A stretch of DNA of 46,471 nucleotides, taken from NCBI GenBank assembly GCA_038256565.1, contig JBBSKG010000004.1, forward strand, positions 1 through 46,471, read 5' to 3'. This DNA is from JACOTK01 sp038256565 (GTDB taxonomy: Bacteria; Actinomycetota; Acidimicrobiia; Acidimicrobiales; CADCSY01). Made by a program: the position numbers and the translations under genes. Below, piece after piece: positions 1 through 7,122 of this stretch (position 1 is its first letter; each line of letters opens with the position of its first letter). Under the pieces are notes generated by a model. The model did not search any database. It had not been told where the DNA came from and saw only the letters and a list, made by a program, of their open reading frames with translations.

Positions 1-5
1 CAAGC

Positions 6-62
6 ACCTTATGCACCGATCGTTGGCAGATTGTTTGTTGACAAATTGACTTCAAACGGTCC
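6..62 (+). repeat. Direct repeat, copy A (about 56 bp)
   Basis: This stretch matches 1027-1082 in the same orientation with roughly nine or ten differences, and both copies contain the cores gatcgttggcag and ttgtttgttga. The pair brackets the accessory segment with the IS remnant, antitoxin remnant and cupin gene. It may be an insertion-sequence end or a short non-autonomous element. No complete transposase is linked to it here. Confidence 0.7.
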
Positions 63-143
63 GGTCGATCGGGACTCATCGAGCACCATCGCTACATCAT
101 CACGACGGAACTCGGGCGGGACCTTCGATAGTCGACCCCCCAT
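9..143 (-). pseudogene. IS3-family OrfA-type transposase, N-terminal remnant
   Basis: A 44-codon minus-strand frame begins MGGRLSKVPPEFRRDDVAMV. The PPEFRRD-VA-V signature is typical of the first helix of IS3-family OrfA (HTH, transposase 8 family) proteins. After about 20 residues the resemblance stops, and the rest of the frame is encoded by repeat copy A, so the reading frame is chimeric and ends after 44 codons instead of about 90-110. No OrfB (DDE) domain is visible. Inference: a relic of an IS that was broken or overrun by the repeat element. The homology rests on a short motif. Confidence 0.45.
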
Positions 144-248
144 TGTCGGCGGTGGTCATCGCTCTTCGTTTCGTAGCTGTGGCGGCGAGGGGTCATTAAA
201 CACTTTCGCATTCTCAACAGCAGGTGGGGAACGGTGATGTCAACAGGC

Positions 249-395
249 TCATGCTTGCGACTCGACGGTGGCCACCCGTGCCCGTCCGCATTGGCTACGA
301 CATACAGCTGCGTCCCTGGCTTCAGATGCCGTTCGCGTACCAACGCCGTGGGCAGTGTGACCTGCCCTTTGCTGGAAGCCGTTCGTGGTGTTCAT
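249..395 (-). pseudogene. AbrB/SpoVT (MazE/VapB-type) antitoxin, frameshifted remnant
   Basis: Read on the minus strand, an ATG at 395 opens as MNTT. After one extra base (around 383) the frame continues TASSKGQVTLPTALVRERHL and then KPGTQLYVVANADG. The SSKGQVTLP...R..L.L.PG..L pattern is the swapped-hairpin AbrB DNA-binding fold found in small antitoxins. A further shift near 281 would give a short tail ending in VATVESQA before a stop at 249-251. At least one frameshift therefore separates the start codon from the conserved core. No toxin gene (PIN or MazF) is recognisable beside it. Likely a dead antitoxin; a sequencing error cannot be excluded. Confidence 0.55.
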
Positions 396-456
396 CGGCA
401 CGAGAATACCAAGCGTTAGTACCGATAATGCTGGGTATTCTTCTTCGGAGCCTGCT

Positions 457-495
457 GCTGTAGGGTTAGGCTATGTGCTGTAGGGTTCGGCTATG
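457..495 (+). repeat. Two-copy 20-bp tandem repeat at the cupin start
   Basis: The unit gctgtagggtt(a/c)ggctatg occurs at 457-475 and again at 477-495, a period of 20 bp with one internal difference. The ATG of the second copy is the predicted start of the cupin gene at 493. The first copy also ends in ATG, but in another frame. It looks like a small slippage duplication that may have rebuilt the translation start. Confidence 0.6.
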
Positions 496-903
496 ACTGA
501 TGGAGGTTACGCTTCCTTCCACATTGGGACCACCTTCGTCCACTTGTCGGTCGATGCGAGGGCGACCCCCGTGCCCGACTTCCAGTGGTCTCCCGAGTTT
601 CTCGCTGGCTACTCCGCCCGCTTCCGAGCGGACAGAGGGCTTGGCCGGCTCGTCATGATGGCGGAAATAACGGCGTCCTGGGAGGCATGGGAACGGCATC
701 CCGCCGGTGAGGAGCTGGTGATCTCTTGCAACGCGACCATCCAGCTCCACCGGGAGATCGATGGCGAGGTGCGAACCGTGCGGTTGGACCCGGGGAGTGC
801 CATCGTGAACCCGACGAACGTCTGGCACACCATCGATGTCATCGAGCCGGGGTTCGCTGTGCTCATCACGCCCGGGGAGGGCACCGAACACCGCTCCCGC
901 TGA
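493..903 (+). CDS. Small cupin-fold protein, function unknown
   Basis: The 136-residue protein has a single cupin beta-barrel pattern: a central segment with E-x-L-V-I-S and H-x-E-I-D-G, then a turn GSAIVNPTNVWHTIDV. The P-x-x-x-x-H-x-I element is the second conserved cupin motif, and the histidine in WHT could bind a metal. The first motif lacks the usual H-x-H pair, so metal binding and catalysis are uncertain. The gene stands alone, starts at an ATG inside a small tandem repeat, and is visibly more GC-rich than the genes after 1.2 kb, consistent with transfer. It lies between decayed mobile remnants. Likely a small-molecule-binding or isomerase-like cupin; the substrate cannot be read from sequence. 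Confidence 0.6.
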   Translation: MTDGGYASFHIGTTFVHLSVDARATPVPDFQWSPEFLAGYSARFRADRGLGRLVMMAEITASWEAWERHPAGEELVISCNATIQLHREIDGEVRTVRLDPGSAIVNPTNVWHTIDVIEPGFAVLITPGEGTEHRSR

Positions 904-1002
904 CCGGCCATCCCGTCGCTCGTCGCCTTCGCCGAGACACCAATCCCGTAAATGATGACGGCTGTCATACGCAGCACGTGTCCTCAAGTGACTCCGAGGA
1001 GG

Positions 1003-1037
1003 GCGTATGAGGTGGGTTAATAACCCACCTCATACGC
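1003..1037. repeat. Perfect 35-bp palindrome (17-bp arms)
   Basis: Left arm 1003-1019 and right arm 1021-1037 are exact reverse complements around one central base at 1020. The right arm runs into direct repeat copy B, so the palindrome consists of the repeat's outer end plus its mirror image. It may be two abutting terminal inverted repeats from a lost element, or a bidirectional terminator after the cupin gene (stop at 903). There is no T-tract, which favours the mobile-element reading. Confidence 0.65.
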
Positions 1038-1082
1038 TGATCGTTGGCAGTTGTTTGTTGATAAATTGACTTTAAACGGTCC
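1027..1082 (+). repeat. Direct repeat, copy B (about 56 bp)
   Basis: Second copy of the repeat at 6-62, same orientation, sharing gatcgttggcag and ttgtttgttga and ending in aaacggtcc. Its left end overlaps the right arm of the 35-bp palindrome. The segment 904-1204 otherwise holds no gene. Confidence 0.7.
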
Positions 1083-1151
1083 CTCGTGACCACCTTTATT
1101 CACAGCTTTTTGTTCTTGTTCTTGATTTGTTGCAAGAAGTGCAGCTTCAAG

Positions 1152-1183
1152 TGCTTTTATCACGTTTGAAGTGGTAAAAGGCA
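1152..1183 (-). terminator. Stem-loop downstream of the LLM oxidoreductase gene
   Basis: The arms 1152-1163 and 1171-1183 pair over about 12 bp, with one bulged base and one G-T pair, around a 7-nt loop. The element lies 22-53 nt downstream of the minus-strand stop codon at 1205. The stem is AT-rich and no clean U-run follows, so terminator function is inferred from position only. Confidence 0.35.
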
Positions 1184-1204
1184 TATGAAATAAGGGGGTT
1201 AACT

Positions 1205-2158
1205 TTAAAGACCGGGCATGACCTCGTTGGCTACGAGTGTTAGGTGGTCGAGGTCGGTTATGTCGAGTACTTGTAGGTAGATTCGCTGAGCGCCTGCGGC
1301 TACGTACGTTTTTATCTTGTCTATTGTTTCGTGTGGAAGTCCTGCAGCGCCGTTGGTTCGTATTTCTTCTGGCTCTCGCCCGATTGTGTTTGCTCGGCTA
1401 ATGAATTCGTCTTCGGTCGAACCGCAGCAAAGGGCGAGCGCTGCTGAGAAGCGAAGAGTTGAAGGGTGGCGGTTTATTAGTTCACACGCGCTACGAACGC
1501 GACTTCCTTGGGCAACGAATGTTTCGAGTGGTACGAATGGAAGGTTGAACTCGTCGGCCCACTTGGCTGCGATTTTTGGTGTGCGCTTGGGGCCTTGACC
1601 GCCAATGATGATGGGCGGATGAGGTCGTTGAACAGGCTTGGGAAGAGCGGGTGAGTTCTCCACGGTGTAGTACTTGCCGCTGAACGAGAATTGATCTCCA
1701 TCGGGCGTTCCCCATAAGCCAACGATGACCTCCAGCTGCTCCTCGAGCATGTCGAAGCGTTCCCCCATTGGGGGAAATGGAATGCCGTAGGCCCAATGTT
1801 CAATGGGGAACCAGCCGGCACCCAAGCTGAAGTCAACTCGTCCACCACTCATTGCATCAACCTGAGCAACAGTGATCGCGAGCGGTCCAGGTCGACGAAA
1901 CGTAACTGGGGTAATGAGCGAGCCAAGTCGCAAACGTTTCGTGTCACGCGCAAGTCCCGCAAGCGTGGTCCACGTGTCAAGTGGACCAGGGCCAGGGTCG
2001 GTACCTCCCATCATCAAGTAATGATCTGATGAGAAAAACCCCACAAAACCACAGGACTCAGCGTGGACGGCGAGCGCACGAAGTTGTTCGTAGGTCGCGC
2101 CTTGCTGCGGCTCAACCATGATGTGCAATTCGACAGAGCCAGAAGCGGTAGCAGTCAT
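1205..2158 (-). CDS. LLM-class (luciferase-like) F420-dependent oxidoreductase
   Basis: The 317-residue protein has the bacterial luciferase-like TIM barrel. Visible landmarks are the early segment AESCGFVGFFSSDHYL, which holds the conserved strand-2 region, LRLGSLITPVTFRRPGPLA, and the phosphate-binding SGGRVDFSLGAGWFPIEH followed by PPMGERFDMLEEQLE. The central KPVQRPHPPIIIGGQGPKRT is the usual LLM signature. In actinomycetes most members of this class use the deazaflavin F420, so F420-linked oxidation or reduction of an unknown substrate is the likely role; FMN use is possible. Length is normal. It lies 44 nt downstream of an SDR gene on the same strand, suggesting a two-gene operon of redox enzymes. 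The substrate is unknown. Confidence 0.85.
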   Translation of the reverse strand: MTATASGSVELHIMVEPQQGATYEQLRALAVHAESCGFVGFFSSDHYLMMGGTDPGPGPLDTWTTLAGLARDTKRLRLGSLITPVTFRRPGPLAITVAQVDAMSGGRVDFSLGAGWFPIEHWAYGIPFPPMGERFDMLEEQLEVIVGLWGTPDGDQFSFSGKYYTVENSPALPKPVQRPHPPIIIGGQGPKRTPKIAAKWADEFNLPFVPLETFVAQGSRVRSACELINRHPSTLRFSAALALCCGSTEDEFISRANTIGREPEEIRTNGAAGLPHETIDKIKTYVAAGAQRIYLQVLDITDLDHLTLVANEVMPGL

Positions 2159-2202
2159 CAGCTCAAACTAGAAGCTGTCTGAACCCATAGCTGGTTACGC
2201 TC

Positions 2203-3048
2203 CTAGGTTGGGATGGAAGGAAAGCGTGGGTTGCGTTGGTTGGCAATGTCGTCGGTGCGATCAGTAATCATCCCGGCCCATTGTGGATGGGTGAGAATAT
2301 AGAACTGCTCGTTGACGATGGCGTTGTGAACCATTTTCGCAACATCGGCGGTGGGAAGGCCATCGGCAACCCACTGGCTGACCATCGAAGCCATTGGCCC
2401 TGTCGCAAAGCCGCTTTCGTCATCGACGTTGCGAAGTACGTCGGGACGATTGCGTTCTGATTCGAGAATCTTGGTGTTGACCCAACCGGGACATAGCACT
2501 GAGGCATGAACATTGGGAGCCATCAAAGACAGTTCGTAGAACAAGGTTTCAGAGATGGTGACCACAGCGTGCTTGCTGGCGTTGTATGGGCCCATTCCTA
2601 GACCTGAGATCAGTCCGGCCATCGAGGCGGTGTTGATCACGTGACCTTCGCCTTGGGCGACCATGTGAGGTACGAAAGCACGAATGCCATGAATGACGCC
2701 CCAGAGGTTTACGCCAAGTACCCACTCCCAATCTTCGGTGGAGAGTTCCCATGACATGCCGCCAGCGCCTACACCTGCGTTGTTGTGCAGAACATGAACG
2801 GCACCGAATTTTTTGAGCGTTGCTTCAGCAAGTGCATCGACCGAATCGCCCTTTGAGACGTCAGTCGGAACTGCCAAAACGGTTGCGCCGTCTGCCTTCA
2901 TTGCCTTGGCAGCAGCCTTGAGTGACTTCTCTTCAACATCGGCGAGCACAACGTTCATGCCCTCGCTTGCAAGCTTTTCGGCAACGGCTCTGCCGATACC
3001 ACTTGCTGCTCCGGTAACTACTGCGGTCTTACCTTGTAGGTCCTTCAC
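2203..3048 (-). CDS. Short-chain dehydrogenase/reductase (SDR)
   Basis: The protein is a classical SDR of about 281 residues. It has the Rossmann motif TGAASGIG near the N-terminus, NNAG in the middle, and the catalytic Ser/Tyr/Lys set (NTAS followed by YNASK). D-x-E after the second strand (LADVEE) suggests an NAD(H) preference. I choose the GTG at 3048 rather than the ATG at 3066, because the run AGGAGGGGG between them is a near-perfect ribosome-binding site about 7 nt before the GTG and would otherwise be coding. It precedes the LLM oxidoreductase on the same strand. The substrate is unknown; alcohols, steroids or acyl derivatives are all possible. Confidence 0.85.
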   Translation of the reverse strand: MKDLQGKTAVVTGAASGIGRAVAEKLASEGMNVVLADVEEKSLKAAAKAMKADGATVLAVPTDVSKGDSVDALAEATLKKFGAVHVLHNNAGVGAGGMSWELSTEDWEWVLGVNLWGVIHGIRAFVPHMVAQGEGHVINTASMAGLISGLGMGPYNASKHAVVTISETLFYELSLMAPNVHASVLCPGWVNTKILESERNRPDVLRNVDDESGFATGPMASMVSQWVADGLPTADVAKMVHNAIVNEQFYILTHPQWAGMITDRTDDIANQRNPRFPSIPT

Positions 3049-3182
3049 GGAGTTCCCCCTCCTCATGCGAGCGTTTGCTCGGCACCGTAAGTGCTTGTTC
3101 TTAGCAAATTACTCGAAAGGGGATGGCTTGAACAAGAAAGATCGGCGGACGCTCATAGAGCCCCACCTATCCGCTGAGCCTC

Positions 3183-3833
3183 TTAGGACTGTTGGTCTCC
3201 GGGATGATCTCCTGGGGTATCACTGGCGTCTCGAATGGCGGGAAGATCTGGCCACGATATTGAAGAACCGCCAGCGACTGCCTTAGTTGCTTCGCCTGCA
3301 CTTGAGCTGAGGAGCGTTTCGAGATGGATTATCTCGTGATGCGCAGCCTCGATGGCGCTTAGCCGTTCATCAATGGATAGAAGCGCAGTAGCCGACGCTG
3401 TCCCTGGTCGGGATGACCCTCCGGTCATAACGGCAAGCCGACCTGCAAGCTCTTCGAGATGTCTGACTTGTGGTTCGATTAAATAAAGAAGCCGTTTTCC
3501 AATCCCTCGACCCATGTGGCTAGTTGCAACAAGTTGATCATCGAGGACAACCGCTTCTTGGATGATGTCGCGGGTGAGTTTTGTTACTTGATGATTGGGT
3601 GGGACGCGATGCGAATTTGTTGTCGCACAGGTTTGGGTCATACGGATGACGCCGTGGACTCTGCGATGAAGCCGGGCCGCTTTTCTGGGTGAGAACAACC
3701 AAGCAGACGGGGCGAGTGAAGGGAACTCTGTGTCTAATTGCGGGGCCTGTTTTTGTTTTTGCCAAACGAAGAGGGCTGCCACGCCTCCTATGGTAGCCAC
3801 AAGGCTCAGCGCGGTCGAGACATAGAACAGCAT
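3183..3833 (-). CDS. Unknown membrane-anchored protein
   Basis: The 216-residue protein has one hydrophobic segment at residues about 3-23 (VSTALSLVATIGGVAALFVW) followed at once by WQKQKQ, so it is probably anchored by its N-terminus with the rest in the cytoplasm. The remainder is hydrophilic. A region around residues 80-185 is rich in heptad-like L/I spacing (LTRDIIQEAVVLDDQLV, LLSIDERLSAIEAAHHEIIHLETLL) and may form a coiled coil. I recognise no domain. It is divergent from the small zinc-ribbon gene at 3885 with 51 nt between the start codons, where promoters must lie. It could share the strand and transcript with the SDR 134 nt downstream. Confidence 0.55.
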   Translation of the reverse strand: MLFYVSTALSLVATIGGVAALFVWQKQKQAPQLDTEFPSLAPSAWLFSPRKAARLHRRVHGVIRMTQTCATTNSHRVPPNHQVTKLTRDIIQEAVVLDDQLVATSHMGRGIGKRLLYLIEPQVRHLEELAGRLAVMTGGSSRPGTASATALLSIDERLSAIEAAHHEIIHLETLLSSSAGEATKAVAGGSSISWPDLPAIRDASDTPGDHPGDQQS

Positions 3834-3884
3834 TCCCCGTAGTTCGCCAGATGGGTCTTGTGATCCTGCTAGTCATACCATGGG

Positions 3885-4100
3885 ATGATGCCTCGGTATC
3901 GCTGCACTGCATGTGGCAACCTCACCCGTTTCGATGTGGTCGTTACCCGTCGTATCAAGGCTTATTACCACTTCAGCGTGGGTGGTGACTTAAGCCTTGA
4001 AGATGAGCAGGTCCTAGACGAGGCTTTCGACGAAGTGTCATGTCGTTGGTGTGGGTCGGGCAAAGCAATCGAGACTATTGAGCAAGAATCGGTGGATTGA
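3885..4100 (+). CDS. Small zinc-ribbon protein
   Basis: The 71-residue protein contains CTACG near the N-terminus (C-x-x-C-G) and CRWCGSG near the C-terminus (C-x-x-C-G). Together these are the four cysteines of a zinc ribbon separated by a basic then acidic middle. It begins MMPRYRCTACGNLTRFDV, so either of two adjacent ATGs can be the start. The family is unknown to me; similar short proteins occur in actinomycete genomes. It is followed at 4182 by another small cysteine-rich gene on the same strand, which hints at a shared metal- or redox-related role. Confidence 0.65.
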   Translation: MMPRYRCTACGNLTRFDVVVTRRIKAYYHFSVGGDLSLEDEQVLDEAFDEVSCRWCGSGKAIETIEQESVD

Positions 4101-4181
4101 CTTTCGTCGTTTACTTCTTTGTGTCACACCCCATCTGTAGGTTGCGTTATGTCAGTTAGGAAGCGATAGAGGAGGACCATG

Positions 4182-4406
4182 ATGCAGACGACAACTAAGT
4201 CAACAACGATTGATTGCGGGCAATGCATGATGAAGGCGACTGAGGCATGTCAGGACTGTGTTGTCACGTTTTTGTGCGATCGAGAACCTGGCGAAGCGGT
4301 CATTATTGATGTTGAAGAAGCACGAGCCTTGCGGGTTTTAGGCAAAGCAGGATTGGTCCCTCGTCTGCGTCACCAATTGGTGACGCCACAGTCTCAGGCA
4401 GGCTGA
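4182..4406 (+). CDS. Small conserved cysteine-rich actinobacterial protein
   Basis: The 74-75-residue protein carries the pattern DCGQCMMKATEACQDCVVTF followed by LCDREPGEAV. It has C-x-x-C, C-x-x-C and a sixth Cys in F-L-C, and ends in a hydrophilic tail. I have seen this DCVVTFLCDREPG type of short protein in many actinobacteria without an assigned function; metal or iron-sulfur binding is plausible. The run GGAGGA at 4171-4176 is a strong ribosome-binding site. It sits only 2-3 nt before the first ATG (4179) but 5-6 nt before the second (4182), so the second start is preferred. Confidence 0.7.
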   Translation: MQTTTKSTTIDCGQCMMKATEACQDCVVTFLCDREPGEAVIIDVEEARALRVLGKAGLVPRLRHQLVTPQSQAG

Positions 4407-4482
4407 CGACTGGATTTCAGCCCTAACCCTTCTTTCTTGTCGAGGTCACTTCGCCATGCAGTGATACGTTCATACACTGGAA

Positions 4483-4499
4483 AGCCCGATCCGCGGGCT
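4483..4499 (+). other. Stem-loop upstream of sepH
   Basis: AGCCCG at 4483-4488 pairs with CGGGCT at 4494-4499 around a 5-nt loop, 18 nt before the GTG of sepH. It could be a terminator for the upstream small gene or a leader hairpin that affects sepH translation. No T-run follows, so the assignment is weak. Confidence 0.3.
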
Positions 4500-4516
4500 C
4501 ACTGTCGGGGTACAGC

Positions 4517-5884
4517 GTGCAGAAGCTTCACCTTGTCGGGTTCACTTCAGAACTTGATGGTTTGATCCTTAGCACCCGCAAGGGTGCCAAGTCTGGCGGC
4601 TACGTCGTAAAGCTCGACGCAGCCGTGCTCGATGCTGTCGCTGATCTTGTACCCCAGAACGGCATCGAAGGTGGCGGAGGTGGCTCTTCGACTAAACGCC
4701 AGATTTCGAAGCGCAGATCGACGAAACCTCATGAAGGAGATTTTGAGGATGACTCTTCTCGGGGTTCGGGACTTCCTGTAAGTCAGCTGACTCCTCGTCA
4801 AATGCAAGATCGTCTGCGTGCTGGTTGGTCTATTGCTGAAGTGGCCGAGGCGGCGGATGTTTCTTTCGATTGGGTAAGTCGTTTTGCTGCTCCCGTTCTT
4901 GCTGAGCAGGCCAGGGTTATCTCCAAGGTCCGTGAGCTGGTGTATGACAAACCGCGTTTTGGTCTTTCGGCCAATTCGGTTGGCTCAGCTGTGCGTCGCA
5001 ACGTAGCTGAACGAGGCATTCATCTAGCCGATGACGAGTACGACGCATGTTGGGGAGCACATCAAGTTGAAGAGGGTTTGTGGATCGTCACTTTCCGTTA
5101 TGCGTCAAGGGGGCGTAGTCAACAGGCGGAATGGCTTATTGATCTCAACGGAAACGAGTTGTCGTCTCGAAACCGGCTCGGAGCTCAACTTGCCTACATA
5201 AAAGGTCGAGCACGCTCGAAGACGGTTAGCTCGATGCCTAAGCCTGGCACCAAGCGCGTACCCGCAAGAAAGAAAGCAGCCAAGAAGTCCACTGCGAAGA
5301 AGAAGGCGGCAGTTAAGAAAGCGCCAGTTAATAAGAAGCCTGCAGTAAAGAAGAAGACTGCGACTAAGAAGCCTGTAGCCAGGAAAATTGTTCCATTAAA
5401 GAAGAAGGTGGCGGCCAAGAAGGCTGCCCCTGTGGCGAGGAAAAAAGTGACGCCAGCACGCCATGTGCCGGTCTACACGTCGCCTGGGTTTAAAGCTCCT
5501 CCGCGGCGCAAACCGACGATTTCACCAGCTGCATCACCACCAGTTCGTGTAAGCACTAACGATGTTCGCAGGCCTTCCCATTCTTCATCGGGCACTCGAG
5601 CACTTCCGTCTCTACCGAAGGCTCCAGCCAGACAACCTCAACCTCAACCCCAAGCTCGGCGTCCCGCTCCTAAGGGCCTAGCACCTCAACGAGTTAGCGC
5701 TGCCCAGATCACTCAAAGGGTTCGACAGGCGGAGGCCGCACGGTCTCAACCGGTAATTAGGGCCGAACGAGCCCAGTCGGCTGCGTCGGCTGTCGACTCT
5801 CGGATGCAGGGCGCTGCTCAACAGGGCGCTGTCCAACGGGGAGCTAGGCGCAGGTCCGCTCCTTTGTCAGCCAGAAAACGCTGA
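4517..5884 (+). CDS. sepH: Septation protein SepH with histone-H1-like Lys/Ala tail
   Basis: The protein has 455 residues from a GTG start. Residues about 1-50 and 90-215 match the SepH/DUF3071 layout: an N-terminal beta-rich strand region, then LTPRQMQDRLRAGWSIAEVA and EAADVSFDWVSRFAAPVLAE, which form a helix-turn-helix. SepH stimulates FtsZ assembly and division in actinomycetes, so a cytoplasmic, divisome-linked role is expected. Residues about 245-320 form a striking low-complexity tail of repeated K-K-A-A and A-K-K blocks resembling histone H1 or HupB tails. The last 130 residues are Pro/Gln/Arg/Ala-rich. The basic tail would suit DNA or membrane-surface binding, and the whole protein is longer than the usual roughly 300-350 residues. 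It lies directly upstream of queG with 10 nt between them. Confidence 0.8.
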   Translation: MQKLHLVGFTSELDGLILSTRKGAKSGGYVVKLDAAVLDAVADLVPQNGIEGGGGGSSTKRQISKRRSTKPHEGDFEDDSSRGSGLPVSQLTPRQMQDRLRAGWSIAEVAEAADVSFDWVSRFAAPVLAEQARVISKVRELVYDKPRFGLSANSVGSAVRRNVAERGIHLADDEYDACWGAHQVEEGLWIVTFRYASRGRSQQAEWLIDLNGNELSSRNRLGAQLAYIKGRARSKTVSSMPKPGTKRVPARKKAAKKSTAKKKAAVKKAPVNKKPAVKKKTATKKPVARKIVPLKKKVAAKKAAPVARKKVTPARHVPVYTSPGFKAPPRRKPTISPAASPPVRVSTNDVRRPSHSSSGTRALPSLPKAPARQPQPQPQARRPAPKGLAPQRVSAAQITQRVRQAEAARSQPVIRAERAQSAASAVDSRMQGAAQQGAVQRGARRRSAPLSARKR

Positions 5885-5894
5885 GGACTTGCTA

Positions 5895-7058
5895 GTGGTA
5901 ACACTCAATAAGACTCAAGGAAGTAACGAGTCTTACGACTACGTAGAAGAGCTGCGAAGCATCGGTCTGAGCAATGGTCTTGATGCAGTTGGCGTGGCCT
6001 CAGCAGAACCCTTCACCAATACCCGGAATGATCTTGAAACCCGTCGAGACGCTGGACTGCACGCCGATATGCATTTCACATATGGCAATCCAGAGCGGGC
6101 GACTACTCCTGAGATGGCGTTGAACGGGGCTCGCAGCCTTGTTGTGGCGGCTCGTTCTTATCGCAGGACTGATCCGCCTAGTGGGCTGGGCGCTGCGGGT
6201 GAAGTCGCTCGTTACGTTCGTAGTGATGATTACGGTGAGCTTCGTGCAGGGTTGAGAGCTATTGCTGGCCATCTCAAACAGAGTGGCTGGCGAGCGCGTG
6301 TGCTTTGCGATGACAATGCCTTGGTCGATCGAGAAGCGGCCTATCGAGCGGGCTTGGGTTGGTATGGCAAGAACGCCAACTTGTTACTTAAAGGACAAGG
6401 TTCGTGGTTCGTGCTTGGTTCGGTGATTACCAATGCAGCGCTTCCGGTGGCCCAAGAACCAGTTAGCGATGGTTGCGCTGCGTGTACTCGGTGTCTTGAT
6501 GGTTGCCCCACAGGGGCGATTATCGCCCCTGGCGTAGTAGATGCACGGCGCTGTCTTGCCTGGTTGCTTCAAGCGCAGGGAAATTTCCCCATGCAATGGC
6601 GAGAAGCACTTGGAGGGCGAATTTATGGTTGCGATGATTGTCAAGAAGTTTGTCCAGTAAATAAGCAAGCAGAGCGCCAGGGTTCTCTGCCCGATGGCCT
6701 CGAGCATGAAGAGGCATGGGTTGATCTGGTCGCAATGCTTGAGTCTTCAGATGAGGAGCTACTAGACCGTTATGGGCGTTGGTATATTCCCAAACGCCAG
6801 GCGCGCTATTTAAGAAGAAATGCCTTAGTTGCTTTAGGCAATGTTGGTGACGGGCATGATGTTCGTGTGGGTCAAGTGTTGACCGACGCGCTTTGCAATG
6901 CGGATACCTTGGTGCGCAGTCACGCCGTTTGGGTAGCCGCTCGCCTTGGTAGACGCGACTTGATCGAAAATTTCATCGTGAATGAATGTGCCCCCGATGT
7001 TCTTGACGAGCTGGCCATGAGTGCAGTGGTTGAGCCCGCATCATGGTTGGCACAGTGA
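5895..7058 (+). CDS. queG: Epoxyqueuosine reductase QueG
   Basis: This cobalamin- and iron-sulfur-dependent enzyme reduces epoxyqueuosine in tRNA to queuosine. Two 4Fe-4S ligand sets are visible: CAACTRCLDGCPTGAI, and YGCDDCQEVCPVNK together with CLAW. The N-terminal DUF1730 part has GLGWYGKNANLLL, and the C-terminus has a HEAT-like repeat (LVRSHAVWVAARLG). The product is about 387 residues, normal for the family. Candidate starts are TTG at 5889 and GTG at 5895; the GTG is preferred because GAGGA at 5883-5887 then sits 7 nt upstream. It follows sepH closely. Its stop codon lies in the first unit of the 15-bp tandem repeat that leads into pimB. Confidence 0.92.
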   Translation: MVTLNKTQGSNESYDYVEELRSIGLSNGLDAVGVASAEPFTNTRNDLETRRDAGLHADMHFTYGNPERATTPEMALNGARSLVVAARSYRRTDPPSGLGAAGEVARYVRSDDYGELRAGLRAIAGHLKQSGWRARVLCDDNALVDREAAYRAGLGWYGKNANLLLKGQGSWFVLGSVITNAALPVAQEPVSDGCAACTRCLDGCPTGAIIAPGVVDARRCLAWLLQAQGNFPMQWREALGGRIYGCDDCQEVCPVNKQAERQGSLPDGLEHEEAWVDLVAMLESSDEELLDRYGRWYIPKRQARYLRRNALVALGNVGDGHDVRVGQVLTDALCNADTLVRSHAVWVAARLGRRDLIENFIVNECAPDVLDELAMSAVVEPASWLAQ

Positions 7059-7120
7059 AGATAGGCACAGTGAAGATAGGCACAGTGAAGATAGGCACAG
7101 TGAAGATAGGCACAGTGAAG
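7049..7120 (+). repeat. 15-bp tandem repeat, about 4.8 copies, at the queG-pimB junction
   Basis: The unit ggcacagtgaagata is repeated exactly at 7049, 7064, 7079 and 7094, followed by a partial copy at 7109-7120. The first unit contains the queG stop codon (TGA at 7056-7058). The last copy ends 2 nt before the pimB ATG at 7123, so its gtgaag is the only ribosome-binding-like sequence. The 15-bp period preserves reading frame. In the pimB frame it would encode repeats of HSEDR if translation began farther upstream. Confidence 0.9.
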
Positions 7121-7122
7121 TA

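Noticed and set aside
3170..3186. 17-nt near match (one difference) to 40497-40513
   Set aside because: It is short, occurs in unrelated contexts (end of a minus-strand gene and the ilvD leader), shows no extended similarity or structure, and is plausibly chance.
5250..5460. Separate histone-like gene
   Set aside because: The Lys/Ala-rich stretch is in frame with and continuous with sepH, with no internal start or ribosome-binding site.
7049..7120. CRISPR-like array
   Set aside because: The 15-bp units are directly adjacent with no spacers; this is a simple tandem repeat.
7021..7122. Longer pimB start giving an HSEDR-repeat N-terminus
   Set aside because: The conserved PimB N-terminus begins at the ATG at 7123, and the upstream codons are just the tandem repeat read through inside queG.
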